A DNA stretch of 62,603 nucleotides from Halocynthiibacter sp049608145 (GCF_049608145.1 NZ_JBMYXF010000015.1:1-62603); one strand, 5' to 3'. Counted from the first letter of the stretch, positions 28,104 through 37,025 are shown. Numbers and translations are program-made. Notes: generated by a model from the letters alone, not told the origin.

Positions 28104-29287
28104 GAAATCACCGCCAAATCACGCCCGACCTTGCCAAACGCGGCCAGTGCCCTGTCCAGCTCATCACGTGTCAGTGCTGCATTCATCTGGGTGCGAATAC
28201 GGGCCTGCCCGCGTGGCACCACCGGAAAGAAGAAACCCGACACATAGACCCCTTGGTCAAACAGACGCCGCGCCATTTCCTGCGCCAACTTGGCTTCCCC
28301 CAACATCACGGGCACAATCGGATGTTCCCCAGGCAGCAAATCAAAGCCAAGCTTTTCCAGCCCTTCGCGCCAGTAAATGGTATTTTCAAACAGACGTTTA
28401 CGATCATCCGCCCCCTTTTCAACCAGGTTCAGCGCTTCCAGCCCTGCAGCAACAATTGATGGCGGCAGCGAGTTTGAGAAAAGATAGGGCCGCGCGCGCT
28501 GCCGCAGAAGGTCAATCACTGGCTGCGGCCCGGCGATATAACCGCCAATAGCCCCCCCAAGTGCCTTGCCCAGCGTCCCCGTCAGAATGTCCACATCCAC
28601 ATCAAAATGGTCCGGCGTCCCTGCCCCGTTCGGCCCCATAAAGCCCGTGGCGTGACAATCATCCACCATCACCAGCGCCTCATATTTCTGTGCCAGCCGT
28701 GTGATTTCGGGCAGATTGGCCAGATAGCCATCCATTGAAAACACACCATCCGTCGCCACCATAATATGACGCGCCCCTTCATTGCGGGCATGCTGTAACA
28801 TGGCCTCTAGATCCGCCATATCATTATTCATGTAACGATAGCGTTTCGCTTTACACAGGCGAATGCCGTCAATGATGGATGCATGATTTAGGCTGTCAGA
28901 TACAATCGCATCTTCCGGCCCCAGCAACGGTTCAAACAATCCGCCATTGGCGTCAAAACACGCCGCAAACAGGATAGCGTCATCCTTCCTCAGAAACGTC
29001 GCAAGTCTCTGTTCCAGTTCCCGGTGGATATCCTGCGTCCCACAGATGAAACGCACTGACGCCATGCCAAACCCGCGCGGTTCCATCGCATTCTGCGCAG
29101 CACGGATCAGATCGGGATGATCCGCAAGGCCAAGATAATTATTCGCACACAGGTTGATAACCTGCTGTCCCCCAACGGTGATCTCGCCTTTCTGGGGGGA
29201 CATAATCATGCGTTCAGATTTCATCATACCTTCAGATTCGATCTGTTTCAGCGTGCTGTTGATATGGTCAATGAAACCCTGTGACAT
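28100..29287 (-). CDS. kbl: Glycine C-acetyltransferase (2-amino-3-ketobutyrate CoA ligase)
   Basis: 395 residues from the ATG at 29287, which is preceded by TGGAGAAC; an upstream in-frame start would add 14 residues without a good site. It is an alpha-oxoamine synthase: CANNYLGLADHP near the start, DDCHATGF, and the PLP lysine in TGTLGKALGGA. It splits 2-amino-3-ketobutyrate with CoA into glycine and acetyl-CoA, completing the threonine pathway begun by the overlapping tdh product. Confidence 0.95.
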   Translation of the reverse strand: MSQGFIDHINSTLKQIESEGMMKSERMIMSPQKGEITVGGQQVINLCANNYLGLADHPDLIRAAQNAMEPRGFGMASVRFICGTQDIHRELEQRLATFLRKDDAILFAACFDANGGLFEPLLGPEDAIVSDSLNHASIIDGIRLCKAKRYRYMNNDMADLEAMLQHARNEGARHIMVATDGVFSMDGYLANLPEITRLAQKYEALVMVDDCHATGFMGPNGAGTPDHFDVDVDILTGTLGKALGGAIGGYIAGPQPVIDLLRQRARPYLFSNSLPPSIVAAGLEALNLVEKGADDRKRLFENTIYWREGLEKLGFDLLPGEHPIVPVMLGEAKLAQEMARRLFDQGVYVSGFFFPVVPRGQARIRTQMNAALTRDELDRALAAFGKVGRDLAVIS

Positions 29288-29444
29288 GAGGTTCTCCAGT
29301 AAGATGAATCCTATTTGATGGACATTCATCTACCATAGCGGATCAAATCCGAAAAGATGGAAAATTCGAAATATAGGAAAAATTCTAAAATAACGGACAA
29401 AATGGCCAGAATTCCATCCAACTAACATTTAGGAAACAACGGGA

Positions 29445-30008
29445 TCAGGCGTTCTGCACCACCAGCAAAGCGCGGGCAGGACCATTCAACGCCGTGATAC
29501 AATGATGCACATCCGCCGGGTATCGCGCGGTATCCCCTGCACTGATCTCTTCGGTCAATGCACCTGATGTCACCTGCAACTGTCCTGAAATTACAGTCAG
29601 ATGTTCACGCGTGCCACGGCTGTGCGGTGCACTGTCCAGACGTCCGCCATCGCGGAATTCAAGGTCATATAATTCCTGCCGGCCTGCATCTTCCGGCGGG
29701 CTGAGAATACGGATATTACATCCCTCGCCCCGATTTTCGATGCTGGGTGTTTGTCCGGCGCGCAACACTTCGATCTTTGGCGCAGTGGCGCCATCTTCCA
29801 GAAGCCCTGCAAAATCAATTTGCAGCGCAGAAATCAGATTCCACAGCGTCGCAATGGTCGGGCTGCTTTCGCCGCGTTCAATCTGACTGACCATCGATCT
29901 CGAAACACCCGACAACCGCGCCACCGCATCAAGGGACAGACCCTGTTTACGACGGGCCTCTTTCAGGCGGGCGGGCAAAAGATTCAGGATTTCGCTATCT
30001 GTGTTCAT
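29445..30008 (-). CDS. XRE-family regulator with C-terminal cupin domain
   Basis: 187 residues from the ATG at 30008. The ribosome binding site is poorly spaced, and a TTG at 30038 would add ten residues. The N-terminal helix-turn-helix (about 8-65: LSLDAVARLSGVSRSMVSQIERGESSPT) is joined to a small cupin (about 110-180: HSRGTREHLTVISGQ...DVHHCITAL). Such regulators sense amino acids or their breakdown products through the cupin. It lies just upstream of kbl-tdh on the same strand, so it may control threonine breakdown. Confidence 0.85.
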   Translation of the reverse strand: MNTDSEILNLLPARLKEARRKQGLSLDAVARLSGVSRSMVSQIERGESSPTIATLWNLISALQIDFAGLLEDGATAPKIEVLRAGQTPSIENRGEGCNIRILSPPEDAGRQELYDLEFRDGGRLDSAPHSRGTREHLTVISGQLQVTSGALTEEISAGDTARYPADVHHCITALNGPARALLVVQNA

Positions 30009-30052
30009 CCTTTTCAACTGCCGTGTTGATGCAGCCAAGTCAATAGCACCCC

Positions 30053-30805
30053 TCAGCCCGCATCCTCATCCGGGTTCGGGATGGCAAGGTAATCCGCCTT
30101 ATCGATCTTCACGATATCCCGGATGCCCAATAGATCACGCATGTCATCATCCAGCTGCGCCAACGCAAATTTAACCGCTGCAAAAACAACCCCGGCATCC
30201 TGGCCCAGCGACGTGATCAAAGGCAGCCCAGGCGTTGGTTCAGTAAACGCCAGCACCCGCAATTTCTTGGCAAAGGGTTCATATTGTTCCATCAAACGCC
30301 AGGAAACACCGTCCAAAGACGCAATATCCGCCTGCCCTTCTGCCACAACCCGGGCAGATTTCAGGTGTTGTTCTGTGTGCAACCGATTTTCAAACCAGAA
30401 CCCCTGCGATTTCACATGCCAATATGGCGCGGCATAGCCCGATTGCGAAAACGTCTGATTATAGGCAAATACAGCGTCACGAAAGTCAGAGATCTCTTCA
30501 CGCGGATCATCCGCACGCACAACAATCGCACTGCGGTAATAGCCCGGTGAACATCCATCCAACCCATAATCCGGCGTTCCAACCAACTGCACTTTGTCAT
30601 GCAACCATGTCCTATACGGCATGCCGCAGGTCTGGCTTAGCACCAGATCGGGATGTTTCCAGACAAAGAATTCCTCTGCATCCTGTGACAGGCGCTCCGG
30701 ACTATCAACACCGGCATCCTTCAAACCAGCACGGATCAACTGCCAGAACTGATCATGGGCCGCCGCCAGCTGAGGGCGCTGATACATCATTAAATTCGCA
30801 ATCAT
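30053..30805 (-). CDS. PhnD-like substrate-binding-fold protein without a signal peptide
   Basis: 250 residues from the ATG at 30805, where AAGGACAGCAAA precedes it. It resembles the phosphate/phosphonate ABC-type binding-protein fold: ANLMMYQRPQL start, FVWKHPDLVLSQTCGMPYR, SAIVVRADDPREEISDFRD and GQADIASLDGVSWRLM. These proteins normally sit in the periplasm, but no signal peptide or lipobox is visible and no ABC permease or ATPase gene is nearby. A cytoplasmic sensor or enzyme role is therefore possible. It lies 13 bp after the TPR gene and is probably co-transcribed with it. Confidence 0.75.
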   Translation of the reverse strand: MIANLMMYQRPQLAAAHDQFWQLIRAGLKDAGVDSPERLSQDAEEFFVWKHPDLVLSQTCGMPYRTWLHDKVQLVGTPDYGLDGCSPGYYRSAIVVRADDPREEISDFRDAVFAYNQTFSQSGYAAPYWHVKSQGFWFENRLHTEQHLKSARVVAEGQADIASLDGVSWRLMEQYEPFAKKLRVLAFTEPTPGLPLITSLGQDAGVVFAAVKFALAQLDDDMRDLLGIRDIVKIDKADYLAIPNPDEDAG

Positions 30806-30818
30806 TTTGCTGTCCTTC

Positions 30819-32507
30819 TCAACTGCCACAACACGGGGCCTGCGTTTCTGTCTGGGTCCTGCACAGGCAGGACGATGTGACAAGCACGTCGGTTTTTGCC
30901 TGGGCCTGTGCAAGTTTTTGTTCAAATGCGGGCAATTCATCCACCGCCCCGCGACGACGCAGGCATTCTACAAATCCATGTAACGCCCAGATATTATCTG
31001 GATGTTGCGCACATCTCTGCAGCTTTCCATTCAAACCAAGATCCGTACGATACACATCTTCGGCTTCCTCAAAATGCCCCTGTTCCGCCAACAAAGCCGC
31101 CAGCGCATGGCGCGGCGGATGCATCCAGGCCCAGGGTTCCGTATAGGCAAGCGTATCATCGCGATGCACAGATTCCCGCAAGGCCGCAAAAGCCAGACCA
31201 TAATTGCCTTTATGGTATTCGCGCTCACCCTCCAGCATCTTTTCACCCACCGCAAGAATATCACGCGCGCTGTTGTTAAAGAACCGACGATCATTCGGGA
31301 TCCGCGCACAGGCCGCTGTAAACAAACGGGTTTCTTCATCTGCCGCCGTGAAGTTCTTCAACGCAGATTGCGCCACACCCCGGGCATAGTGATGCATCGC
31401 TGTCGACACACAATACAAATCAGGGTTGCCTGGCATCGGGGTGTCGATGATCTCTTGCCAGCGCCCAAAACGCACCAGCACATGCATCATCATGGAATAA
31501 TAGCCTTCCATGGTGATCGCCAGTTGCGGGCGATCCGGCACCGACAGAACGTCTTCCGTCAACGTATCGCACATCTGACGCGCCGCTTGGATCGCCGGGG
31601 TATATTGCCCCAGAAACATGCAGGCATACATCATCAGATGCAGATCATGACAGCGGGCCGTCGTATAAAAATTAAACGGCCCCGCATAGTCCACATACAT
31701 ATTGTCAGCCCGTATGGCTTTTTCACTGGCGACCTTTGCCTTCTCATAATCCCCGCACAAGACATAGGTATGCCCCGGCATGTGGTTCATATGTCCAGCG
31801 TCCGGACACAATGTGCCAAGGATATCCGCAGATCGCATCGCACGTTCCGGTTCATCAGACATTTCCGTCACATGGATGTGCAAATGTAGGATCGCCGGAT
31901 GTTGCTGTTCGCCGGCGGCATCCTTCATGGCGATTGATTTTTCGATCACCTCAAGCGCTTCCAGCGTATCCGCGTCTGCGGATGGCCGCCCCGTTTTCAC
32001 ATCCCACAAACGCCAGGGCGTGCGGGTCATCAGGGCCTCTGCGAAAATGGCCATCACATCGTGCTGATCCGGGAAAGCATAATACACCCGGCGCATCGCG
32101 CTGGCATAGGCATCATCCCAACGATCAAATTCATCGCCATCCACCGCATGCGGTTTCTGAAAACGCTGCGCCAAAGCGTCAACCAGCATATTCTCTAGGG
32201 CCCCTGCCCCATCCGCGCAGGCCCGCGCCCGTTCAATATGTTTATGACATATCGCTGTCGCTTGATCGGCCTCTGCCACACTGAACTGCCGCCAAACATT
32301 GTTGTAAAACGGCCCACTGCCATAGGCGACGCCCCAATGCGCCATCACGCAATCCGGATCAAACTCCAACGCTTTCTGAAAGCATTTCACGCCTTCTTCG
32401 TGATTAAATCCGTAACACCAGTTCAATCCCAGATTAAACCAGTATTGCGCCGTCTCAGACTGTGTCGAAACGGGCATGCGATGCGTGCCAAGATTAAATC
32501 TATCCAT
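30819..32507 (-). CDS. Tetratricopeptide-repeat protein with Cys-rich tail
   Basis: 562 residues, apparently cytoplasmic. TPR-like helical pairs begin near residue 20 (TAQYWFNLGLNWCYGFNHEEG, FQKALEFDPDCVMAHWGVAY) and recur to about 520. The centre carries the family signature LHLHIHVTEMSDEPERA and AGHMNHMPGHTYVLCGDYEKA, known from a widespread bacterial TPR family of unknown function. The last 16 residues contain C-x-C and C-C pairs (CLCR, PCCGS), which with the His/Met-rich centre could bind a metal; this is inference. It is the first gene of a two-gene unit with the PhnD-like gene and has an inverted repeat 21 bp upstream. Confidence 0.8.
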   Translation of the reverse strand: MDRFNLGTHRMPVSTQSETAQYWFNLGLNWCYGFNHEEGVKCFQKALEFDPDCVMAHWGVAYGSGPFYNNVWRQFSVAEADQATAICHKHIERARACADGAGALENMLVDALAQRFQKPHAVDGDEFDRWDDAYASAMRRVYYAFPDQHDVMAIFAEALMTRTPWRLWDVKTGRPSADADTLEALEVIEKSIAMKDAAGEQQHPAILHLHIHVTEMSDEPERAMRSADILGTLCPDAGHMNHMPGHTYVLCGDYEKAKVASEKAIRADNMYVDYAGPFNFYTTARCHDLHLMMYACMFLGQYTPAIQAARQMCDTLTEDVLSVPDRPQLAITMEGYYSMMMHVLVRFGRWQEIIDTPMPGNPDLYCVSTAMHHYARGVAQSALKNFTAADEETRLFTAACARIPNDRRFFNNSARDILAVGEKMLEGEREYHKGNYGLAFAALRESVHRDDTLAYTEPWAWMHPPRHALAALLAEQGHFEEAEDVYRTDLGLNGKLQRCAQHPDNIWALHGFVECLRRRGAVDELPAFEQKLAQAQAKTDVLVTSSCLCRTQTETQAPCCGS

Positions 32508-32527
32508 AAGAAGCCAAGCAAATTTCC

Positions 32528-32545
32528 ATTATGTATACACATAAT
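32528..32545. promoter_or_regulatory. Inverted repeat before the TPR gene
   Basis: ATTATGT and ACATAAT, a perfect 7-bp dyad around ATAC, ending 21 bp before the TPR start codon. The centre contains TGTATACA, the same octamer found at two sites near the GntR gene at 41 kb. Confidence 0.5.
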
Positions 32546-32705
32546 CCATAAAGACCGCCCCAAAGCAAGCCACCATTCTCTGCACCCATTTAAAATCGCC
32601 ATGCACGCGACGCAAAGCGACTATGCAGATTCAGGTGGTACTCCCCCGTCGCAGCTTTGACTATCTCGGCTGTATCGCAACTGATTTGTTCGAAGGAACT
32701 GTACA

Positions 32706-32801
32706 ATGGCACAAACTGCAAAAGATATCCTTGGTGTTGGCATCCTTGTGGCTGCTACTGCGCTTTTTATTGGCGTGCACTCCTGGTTCGTTATCATGTA
32801 A
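32706..32801 (+). CDS. 31-residue single-span membrane peptide
   Basis: Unannotated small gene: ATG with AAGGA eight bases upstream, 31 codons, TAA stop and a good terminator 57 bp downstream. The peptide has a short polar N terminus (MAQTAKD) and one hydrophobic helix of about 20 residues (LGVGILVAATALFIGV), ending HSWFVIM. I do not recognise the family. Small peptides of this shape are often subunits or regulators of respiratory or transport complexes. It lies between the divergently placed TPR gene and the convergent enolase-superfamily gene. Confidence 0.6.
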   Translation: MAQTAKDILGVGILVAATALFIGVHSWFVIM

Positions 32802-32857
32802 ATGCATGATCCGATCGCTGTGAAAACAACGACCGGAACGAAATGAAGATCTAAATC

Positions 32858-32885
32858 AGCGCGGCCGGAATGCTGCGCTTTTTTG
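32858..32885 (+). terminator. Terminator after the small membrane peptide gene
   Basis: An 8-bp stem (AGCGCGGC / GCTGCGCT with one G-T pair) and a 6-base loop, followed by a run of six T. It supports a short monocistronic transcript from the 31-codon gene. Confidence 0.75.
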
Positions 32886-32894
32886 TATCTTGGC

Positions 32895-34019
32895 TTATGC
32901 CAGAACCTCGGCCACAGCATATTTAGCCAATTTATCCGGGTTCACATCAACCCCCAGCCCCGGACCAGTCGGCACATGGATGCGGCCGTTTTTCACCGGA
33001 AACGGATCAACCAGAATATCGTCAGACGCATAATAAGTCGCCATGTAGAATTCCGCCTGCAAATGCAGATCCGGCACCGCGGCCATCAAATGTGTGCCCG
33101 CCGCATGGGCCAGGCCGGTTTCAAACATGCATCCGCCATAGACTTCAATCCCGGCAGCGCGTGCAATCGCGGCCACCTCCAACGCGCGACGAATCCCTCC
33201 GGATTTCATGATCTTCAGTGAGAAAATATCTGCAATCCGATGCTGCGCCCCATAAAGCGCGCCTTTGGGGTCAAACACACTTTCATCCGCCATAATCGGC
33301 GTGTCGATCACATGGGTGATATGCGCCAGTGCCTCACGTTCATGCATCTTCACCGGCTGTTCGATAAACGTCGGACGGAACTGTTCCAGATCCCGGATAC
33401 ACCGCACCGCATCATAGGCGCGCAGGCCCTGATTGTAATCGATGCGAATGTCGATTTCATCGCCGTAAATCTCGCGCAGTTTTTCTGCACGCATAACGTC
33501 AAAGCTATGATCCGCAAAACCCGTCTTAAACTTAAAGATCCGTACCCCGTCTTCCCACATCCGTGCGATATCAACCAGATCCGCGTCAAAATCAGGGTTC
33601 GCCACGGAAAAGCTCATGCCCATGTCATCACGCAGACGCCCGCCAACCAATTCACACACCTGAAGACCTGTGATCTTACCGGTGATATCCAGCAGGGCCA
33701 TTTCCAGCGCGGCTTTGGCTTCTGGATTCCCAATCAGAATACGATCCGCCAGGGTCATGTGTTTCTCAACCTGCACCGGATCTTCACCAATCAGATGCGG
33801 ACGCAGATAGACATGCAACGCAGCAGCGGCCCCTTCTGCCGTGCCCGTAAACACTGGCCATGGCGATGCTTCACCCCAACCTGTGATACCCGTATCCGTG
33901 GTGATTTCCACCACAACAGAATGGATACCGGCAACATCACCGCTGCCGTGGGAATGTACCGCTTTGGCAGGAATTAAGATCCGGTGTACCCGGATGGTTT
34001 CAATTTTATGGTCACTCAT
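32895..34019 (-). CDS. Enolase-superfamily enzyme, muconate-lactonizing subgroup
   Basis: 374 residues from the ATG at 34019 (GGAG upstream). The N-terminal capping domain (GDVAGIHSVVVEITTDTGITGWGE) is followed by the barrel with Lys163-x-Lys165 (FKFKTG), metal ligands Asp194, Glu220 (IEQPVK) and Asp245 (MADESV), and Lys269 (SLKIMKSGG). The K-x-K plus opposite Lys pattern marks the MLE subgroup, which includes cycloisomerases, epimerases and some dehydratases acting on amino-acid or carboxylate substrates. It follows the TRAP 2 permease genes and presumably acts on the imported compound or its oxidation product. The reaction cannot be fixed from the sequence. Confidence 0.87.
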   Translation of the reverse strand: MSDHKIETIRVHRILIPAKAVHSHGSGDVAGIHSVVVEITTDTGITGWGEASPWPVFTGTAEGAAAALHVYLRPHLIGEDPVQVEKHMTLADRILIGNPEAKAALEMALLDITGKITGLQVCELVGGRLRDDMGMSFSVANPDFDADLVDIARMWEDGVRIFKFKTGFADHSFDVMRAEKLREIYGDEIDIRIDYNQGLRAYDAVRCIRDLEQFRPTFIEQPVKMHEREALAHITHVIDTPIMADESVFDPKGALYGAQHRIADIFSLKIMKSGGIRRALEVAAIARAAGIEVYGGCMFETGLAHAAGTHLMAAVPDLHLQAEFYMATYYASDDILVDPFPVKNGRIHVPTGPGLGVDVNPDKLAKYAVAEVLA

Positions 34020-34053
34020 GGTGAGACTCCGAAGGAGGTTTTGGAAGGTCAGT

Positions 34054-34082
34054 AAAAAGGGCACCCCAATTTGGGATGCCCT
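34054..34082 (-). terminator. Terminator-like hairpin between dctM and the enolase-superfamily gene
   Basis: A 10-bp stem on the - strand (AGGGCATCCC / GGGGTGCCCT, one G-T pair) with a 5-base loop, then TTTTT. It lies within the 78-bp gap of a same-strand gene row, so the downstream gene is either attenuated or has its own promoter. Confidence 0.75.
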
Positions 34083-34097
34083 GAGATGTCTGGAAAA

Positions 34098-35411
34098 TTA
34101 TCCGCCTGGTGTGTTGCGCATATTTTCAGGCAACCAGGTGGCCAGTTCAGGCCAGATGATCAGAACGAAAACCATCAGAACCATAATGCCAAACATGGGC
34201 AGTGCTGTTTTCGCGATATAGCCCATCTCATGGCGGGTCATGCCTTGCATCACGAACAGATTGAACCCAATCGGAGGTGTGACTTGGGCCATCTCAACGA
34301 CAACCACAATGAAGATACCGAACCAAATCAGATCAATCCCCGCACCTTCCACCATCGGCTGCACAATTGCCATGGTCAACACCACAGATGAAATCCCATC
34401 TAGGAACATACCTAGGATGATGTAGAAGAACATCAATGCGATCAGCAGTGAAAAGCGTGACAATTCAAGAACTTCGATGAATTCTGCCAAGGCGCGCGGC
34501 AGGCCCGTGAAACCCATCGCCAATGTCAGTGCAGACGCACCAAGCAAGATAAACGCCACCATGGCAGATGTTCGTGTCGCGCCCAAAAGGCTTTCGATGA
34601 ACGTGCCTATGGTCAATGATCCCTGTGCCCAGGCCAGAATAAGTGACCCAATCACACCAATTGCGGCGGCTTCGGTGGCCGTGGCCCAACCGGCATACAT
34701 CGATCCGATCACCGCGATGATCAGCAGCACGATCGGGATCAGGAAACGGCTTTCCGCGATCTTTTGACCAAAGGTCATTTCATCGGCAATCTTAGGCACT
34801 TCGGATTTGCGCACAAATGACCAACCCGCCACATAAGCCATGAACATCAAAGCCAGCAGAAGACCGGGCAAAATGCCCGCCATGAACAGCTTTGAAATCG
34901 AAACCTCAACCGACACACCGTAAACAATCAGTGTCAAAGACGGCGGGATCATCAACCCAAGGGTCGCCGCACCCGTCAGCGTGCCGATGATCATATATTC
35001 CGGATACCCACGTTTGCGCAGTTCCGGGATCGACATTTTACCAACGGTCGTCAGCGTCGCTGCAGATGACCCGGACACAGCCGCAAAGATTGTACAGCCA
35101 ACGATGTTTGTATGTACCAGGCCGCCGGGCAAACGCGCCATCCAAGGCGCAAGGCCGCGGAACATGTCTTGGGATAATCGACTTCGATATAAGATCTCGC
35201 CCATCCATATGAACATGGGTAAGGCGGTTAACGTCCAGGACGAACTGGCCGACCAGATCTTTGTCAGCATCGCCGCGCCCGCCGGGCGCGTTGTGAACAT
35301 CTCTAAGCCCAAATAAGCTACGCCAAACAGCGCAAGGCCAACCCAAATGCCGGATCCTAAAAGCAGGAACAGCACAAATAGGAATACACCTACAAGATAG
35401 AATTCTTCCAT
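34098..35411 (-). CDS. dctM: TRAP transporter large permease (DctM family), second system
   Basis: 437 residues with about twelve hydrophobic segments. DctM features are SGSSAATLTTVGKMSIPELRKRGYP, GAATLGLMIPPSLTLIVYG and a closing EMAQVTPPIGFNLFVMQGM. It is clearly a different branch from the TRAP 1 permease, so it should move a different solute. It starts 5 bp after the dctQ stop. Confidence 0.92.
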   Translation of the reverse strand: MEEFYLVGVFLFVLFLLLGSGIWVGLALFGVAYLGLEMFTTRPAGAAMLTKIWSASSSWTLTALPMFIWMGEILYRSRLSQDMFRGLAPWMARLPGGLVHTNIVGCTIFAAVSGSSAATLTTVGKMSIPELRKRGYPEYMIIGTLTGAATLGLMIPPSLTLIVYGVSVEVSISKLFMAGILPGLLLALMFMAYVAGWSFVRKSEVPKIADEMTFGQKIAESRFLIPIVLLIIAVIGSMYAGWATATEAAAIGVIGSLILAWAQGSLTIGTFIESLLGATRTSAMVAFILLGASALTLAMGFTGLPRALAEFIEVLELSRFSLLIALMFFYIILGMFLDGISSVVLTMAIVQPMVEGAGIDLIWFGIFIVVVVEMAQVTPPIGFNLFVMQGMTRHEMGYIAKTALPMFGIMVLMVFVLIIWPELATWLPENMRNTPGG

Positions 35412-35416
35412 TGCGC

Positions 35417-35932
35417 TTACTCCGCCGTATCAAGGGATCCATCGGACATGCCGTGTTTCCCTGTGAAAATCAGTTGAACCAGATGGTCGATGAATGAGAT
35501 CGCCAGAATGATCGTGCCGATGCACATCAGAATCTGCGGGATCCACATCGGGGTCGCGTCTTGCCCCGGACTGATGTCATTCCAGCGCCAAGATCCATAG
35601 GTCATGTTGATCGCGTAATAGGCAAACATCACCGACAGGATCGCACCGATGCCAAAGCACCAGATCTCACCCCAGCGGCGGAAACGTCCCATCGCGCCCA
35701 AAAGCAAATTCACACGAATATGGCTGCCGTGGTTCAGCGCATAGGCAAAGGCCAGAAACGATGCCCCTGCCATGCAGTAACCGGCATAGTCCGGCGCACC
35801 CACAAAAACTTCACCTGTCCAGCGCGCAACCATCTGCACCACGATCAGTACAAGGATGCCAATCAAACAGAGCGAGGCCAAAATCCCCCCCGTCAGATAC
35901 AAGCCATCCAGAGCCTTACGAATACTGCTCAT
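35417..35932 (-). CDS. dctQ: TRAP transporter small permease (DctQ family), second system
   Basis: 171 residues from the ATG at 35932, chosen because GGAGG stands seven bases upstream. Four hydrophobic segments are visible (near 10-35, 50-70, 90-115 and 130-155) with the typical WTGEVFVGAPDYAGYCMAGASFLAFAY-like core split around the second helix. It partners the adjacent DctM. A pair of hairpins separates it from dctP. Confidence 0.88.
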   Translation of the reverse strand: MSSIRKALDGLYLTGGILASLCLIGILVLIVVQMVARWTGEVFVGAPDYAGYCMAGASFLAFAYALNHGSHIRVNLLLGAMGRFRRWGEIWCFGIGAILSVMFAYYAINMTYGSWRWNDISPGQDATPMWIPQILMCIGTIILAISFIDHLVQLIFTGKHGMSDGSLDTAE

Positions 35933-35983
35933 CTTAATCCTCCCGTCCCCTGACTGCCGCGCGCCCCCGGGCAACAACAGCAG

Positions 35984-36038
35984 GTTGCGGCGATACACAC
36001 CGCCGCAACGCTTTTACATTTCTGCCGCAACCGGCAGA
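35984..36038 (-). terminator. Two tandem hairpins between dctP and dctQ (TRAP 2)
   Basis: Stem 1 is GTTGCGGCG / CGCCGCAAC (35984-35992, 36001-36009) with an 8-base loop. Stem 2 is TCTGCCG / CGGCAGA (36021-36027, 36032-36038) with a 4-base loop. Neither has a strong T run on the - strand, so RNA stabilisation of the dctP message is as likely as termination. Confidence 0.6.
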
Positions 36039-36047
36039 TAAATGGGC

Positions 36048-37025
36048 TTAGTCAGCGTTGAACGCGTCAACAATCGCCTGACCTGCGTCACCGGTATTTT
36101 CCAGCCACTCATTGGTCATGATCACACCGAATTCTTTCAGCTCAGCGGTCAAAGTGTCGCCAGCCGGGCCAACAGACATACCATTTTTCGCAAGCTCATT
36201 CAGGGTGAAATCGGTGTATTGAACAGAACGCCAATCCCCAGCATATTCCGCCAAAGTCGCACAGCCGTTGATCACATTCTGGGTGCTTTCTTCCAGACCA
36301 TTCCAAGCGTCAGCGTTCACCAGAACATAGTTGCGCGGCAGCCAAGCATCCACTTCATAGAAATGTGTCAGGCTTTCCCAAACCTGGCGGTCATAGCCAG
36401 TGGAACCAGATGACACCATGGATTCAGCAACACCGGTTGCAAAAGCCTGGCTAATTTCAGCGGCCTCAATCTGAACCGGCAACATGCCAGACAGTTCTGC
36501 CAGACGTGCCGTCGCGTTGTTATAAGACCGGAACTTCAGACCCGCCATGTCGGCAACAGAATTCACCTCTTTGTTGAAATACAGACCCTGCGCTGGCCAT
36601 GGCACAGCATACAGCAGATGCAGGTTTTGTTCTGCCAGCAGTTCTGTCAGCGGGCCACGGGCCGCATCCCACAGTTTTTCACTGTCTTCAAAAGATGTGG
36701 CCAGGAACGGAATGGAATCAAAGCCAAACAGCGCGTTTTCATTCTGGTGACCAGACAGCAGACGTTCACCAATGTTGACCTGACCGGTCTGAATCGCGCG
36801 TTTGATTTCGCCACCCGCAAACAGGGAACCGCCTGGGTGCGTCACGATCTCAAGATCGCCACCGGTGCCCGCAGTCACACAGGCCGCAAATTCAGCGCCG
36901 GTTGCGGAATGAAAGTTGGTCGCAGAATACGCCATTGGCATATCCCAGGTTTCAGCCGCCGCACCGAATGTGGTCAGCGCCGTTGCCGCAAGACCTGCAG
37001 CGATTGTTTTGGTTACTTTGGACAT
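36048..37025 (-). CDS. dctP: TRAP transporter periplasmic substrate-binding protein (DctP family), second system
   Basis: 325 residues from the ATG at 37025, with AAGGGAGAAC just upstream; a longer in-frame start gives a hydrophilic head and no signal peptide. Signal peptide AAGLAATALTTFGAAA is cut before ETWDMPM. The fold features include THPGGSLFAGGEIKRAIQTGQVNIGE, LKFRSYNNATARLAE with the substrate-binding Arg, and VAESMVSSGSTGYD. It lies between the FAD-oxidoreductase gene (upstream) and the permease genes. Confidence 0.92.
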   Translation of the reverse strand: MSKVTKTIAAGLAATALTTFGAAAETWDMPMAYSATNFHSATGAEFAACVTAGTGGDLEIVTHPGGSLFAGGEIKRAIQTGQVNIGERLLSGHQNENALFGFDSIPFLATSFEDSEKLWDAARGPLTELLAEQNLHLLYAVPWPAQGLYFNKEVNSVADMAGLKFRSYNNATARLAELSGMLPVQIEAAEISQAFATGVAESMVSSGSTGYDRQVWESLTHFYEVDAWLPRNYVLVNADAWNGLEESTQNVINGCATLAEYAGDWRSVQYTDFTLNELAKNGMSVGPAGDTLTAELKEFGVIMTNEWLENTGDAGQAIVDAFNAD

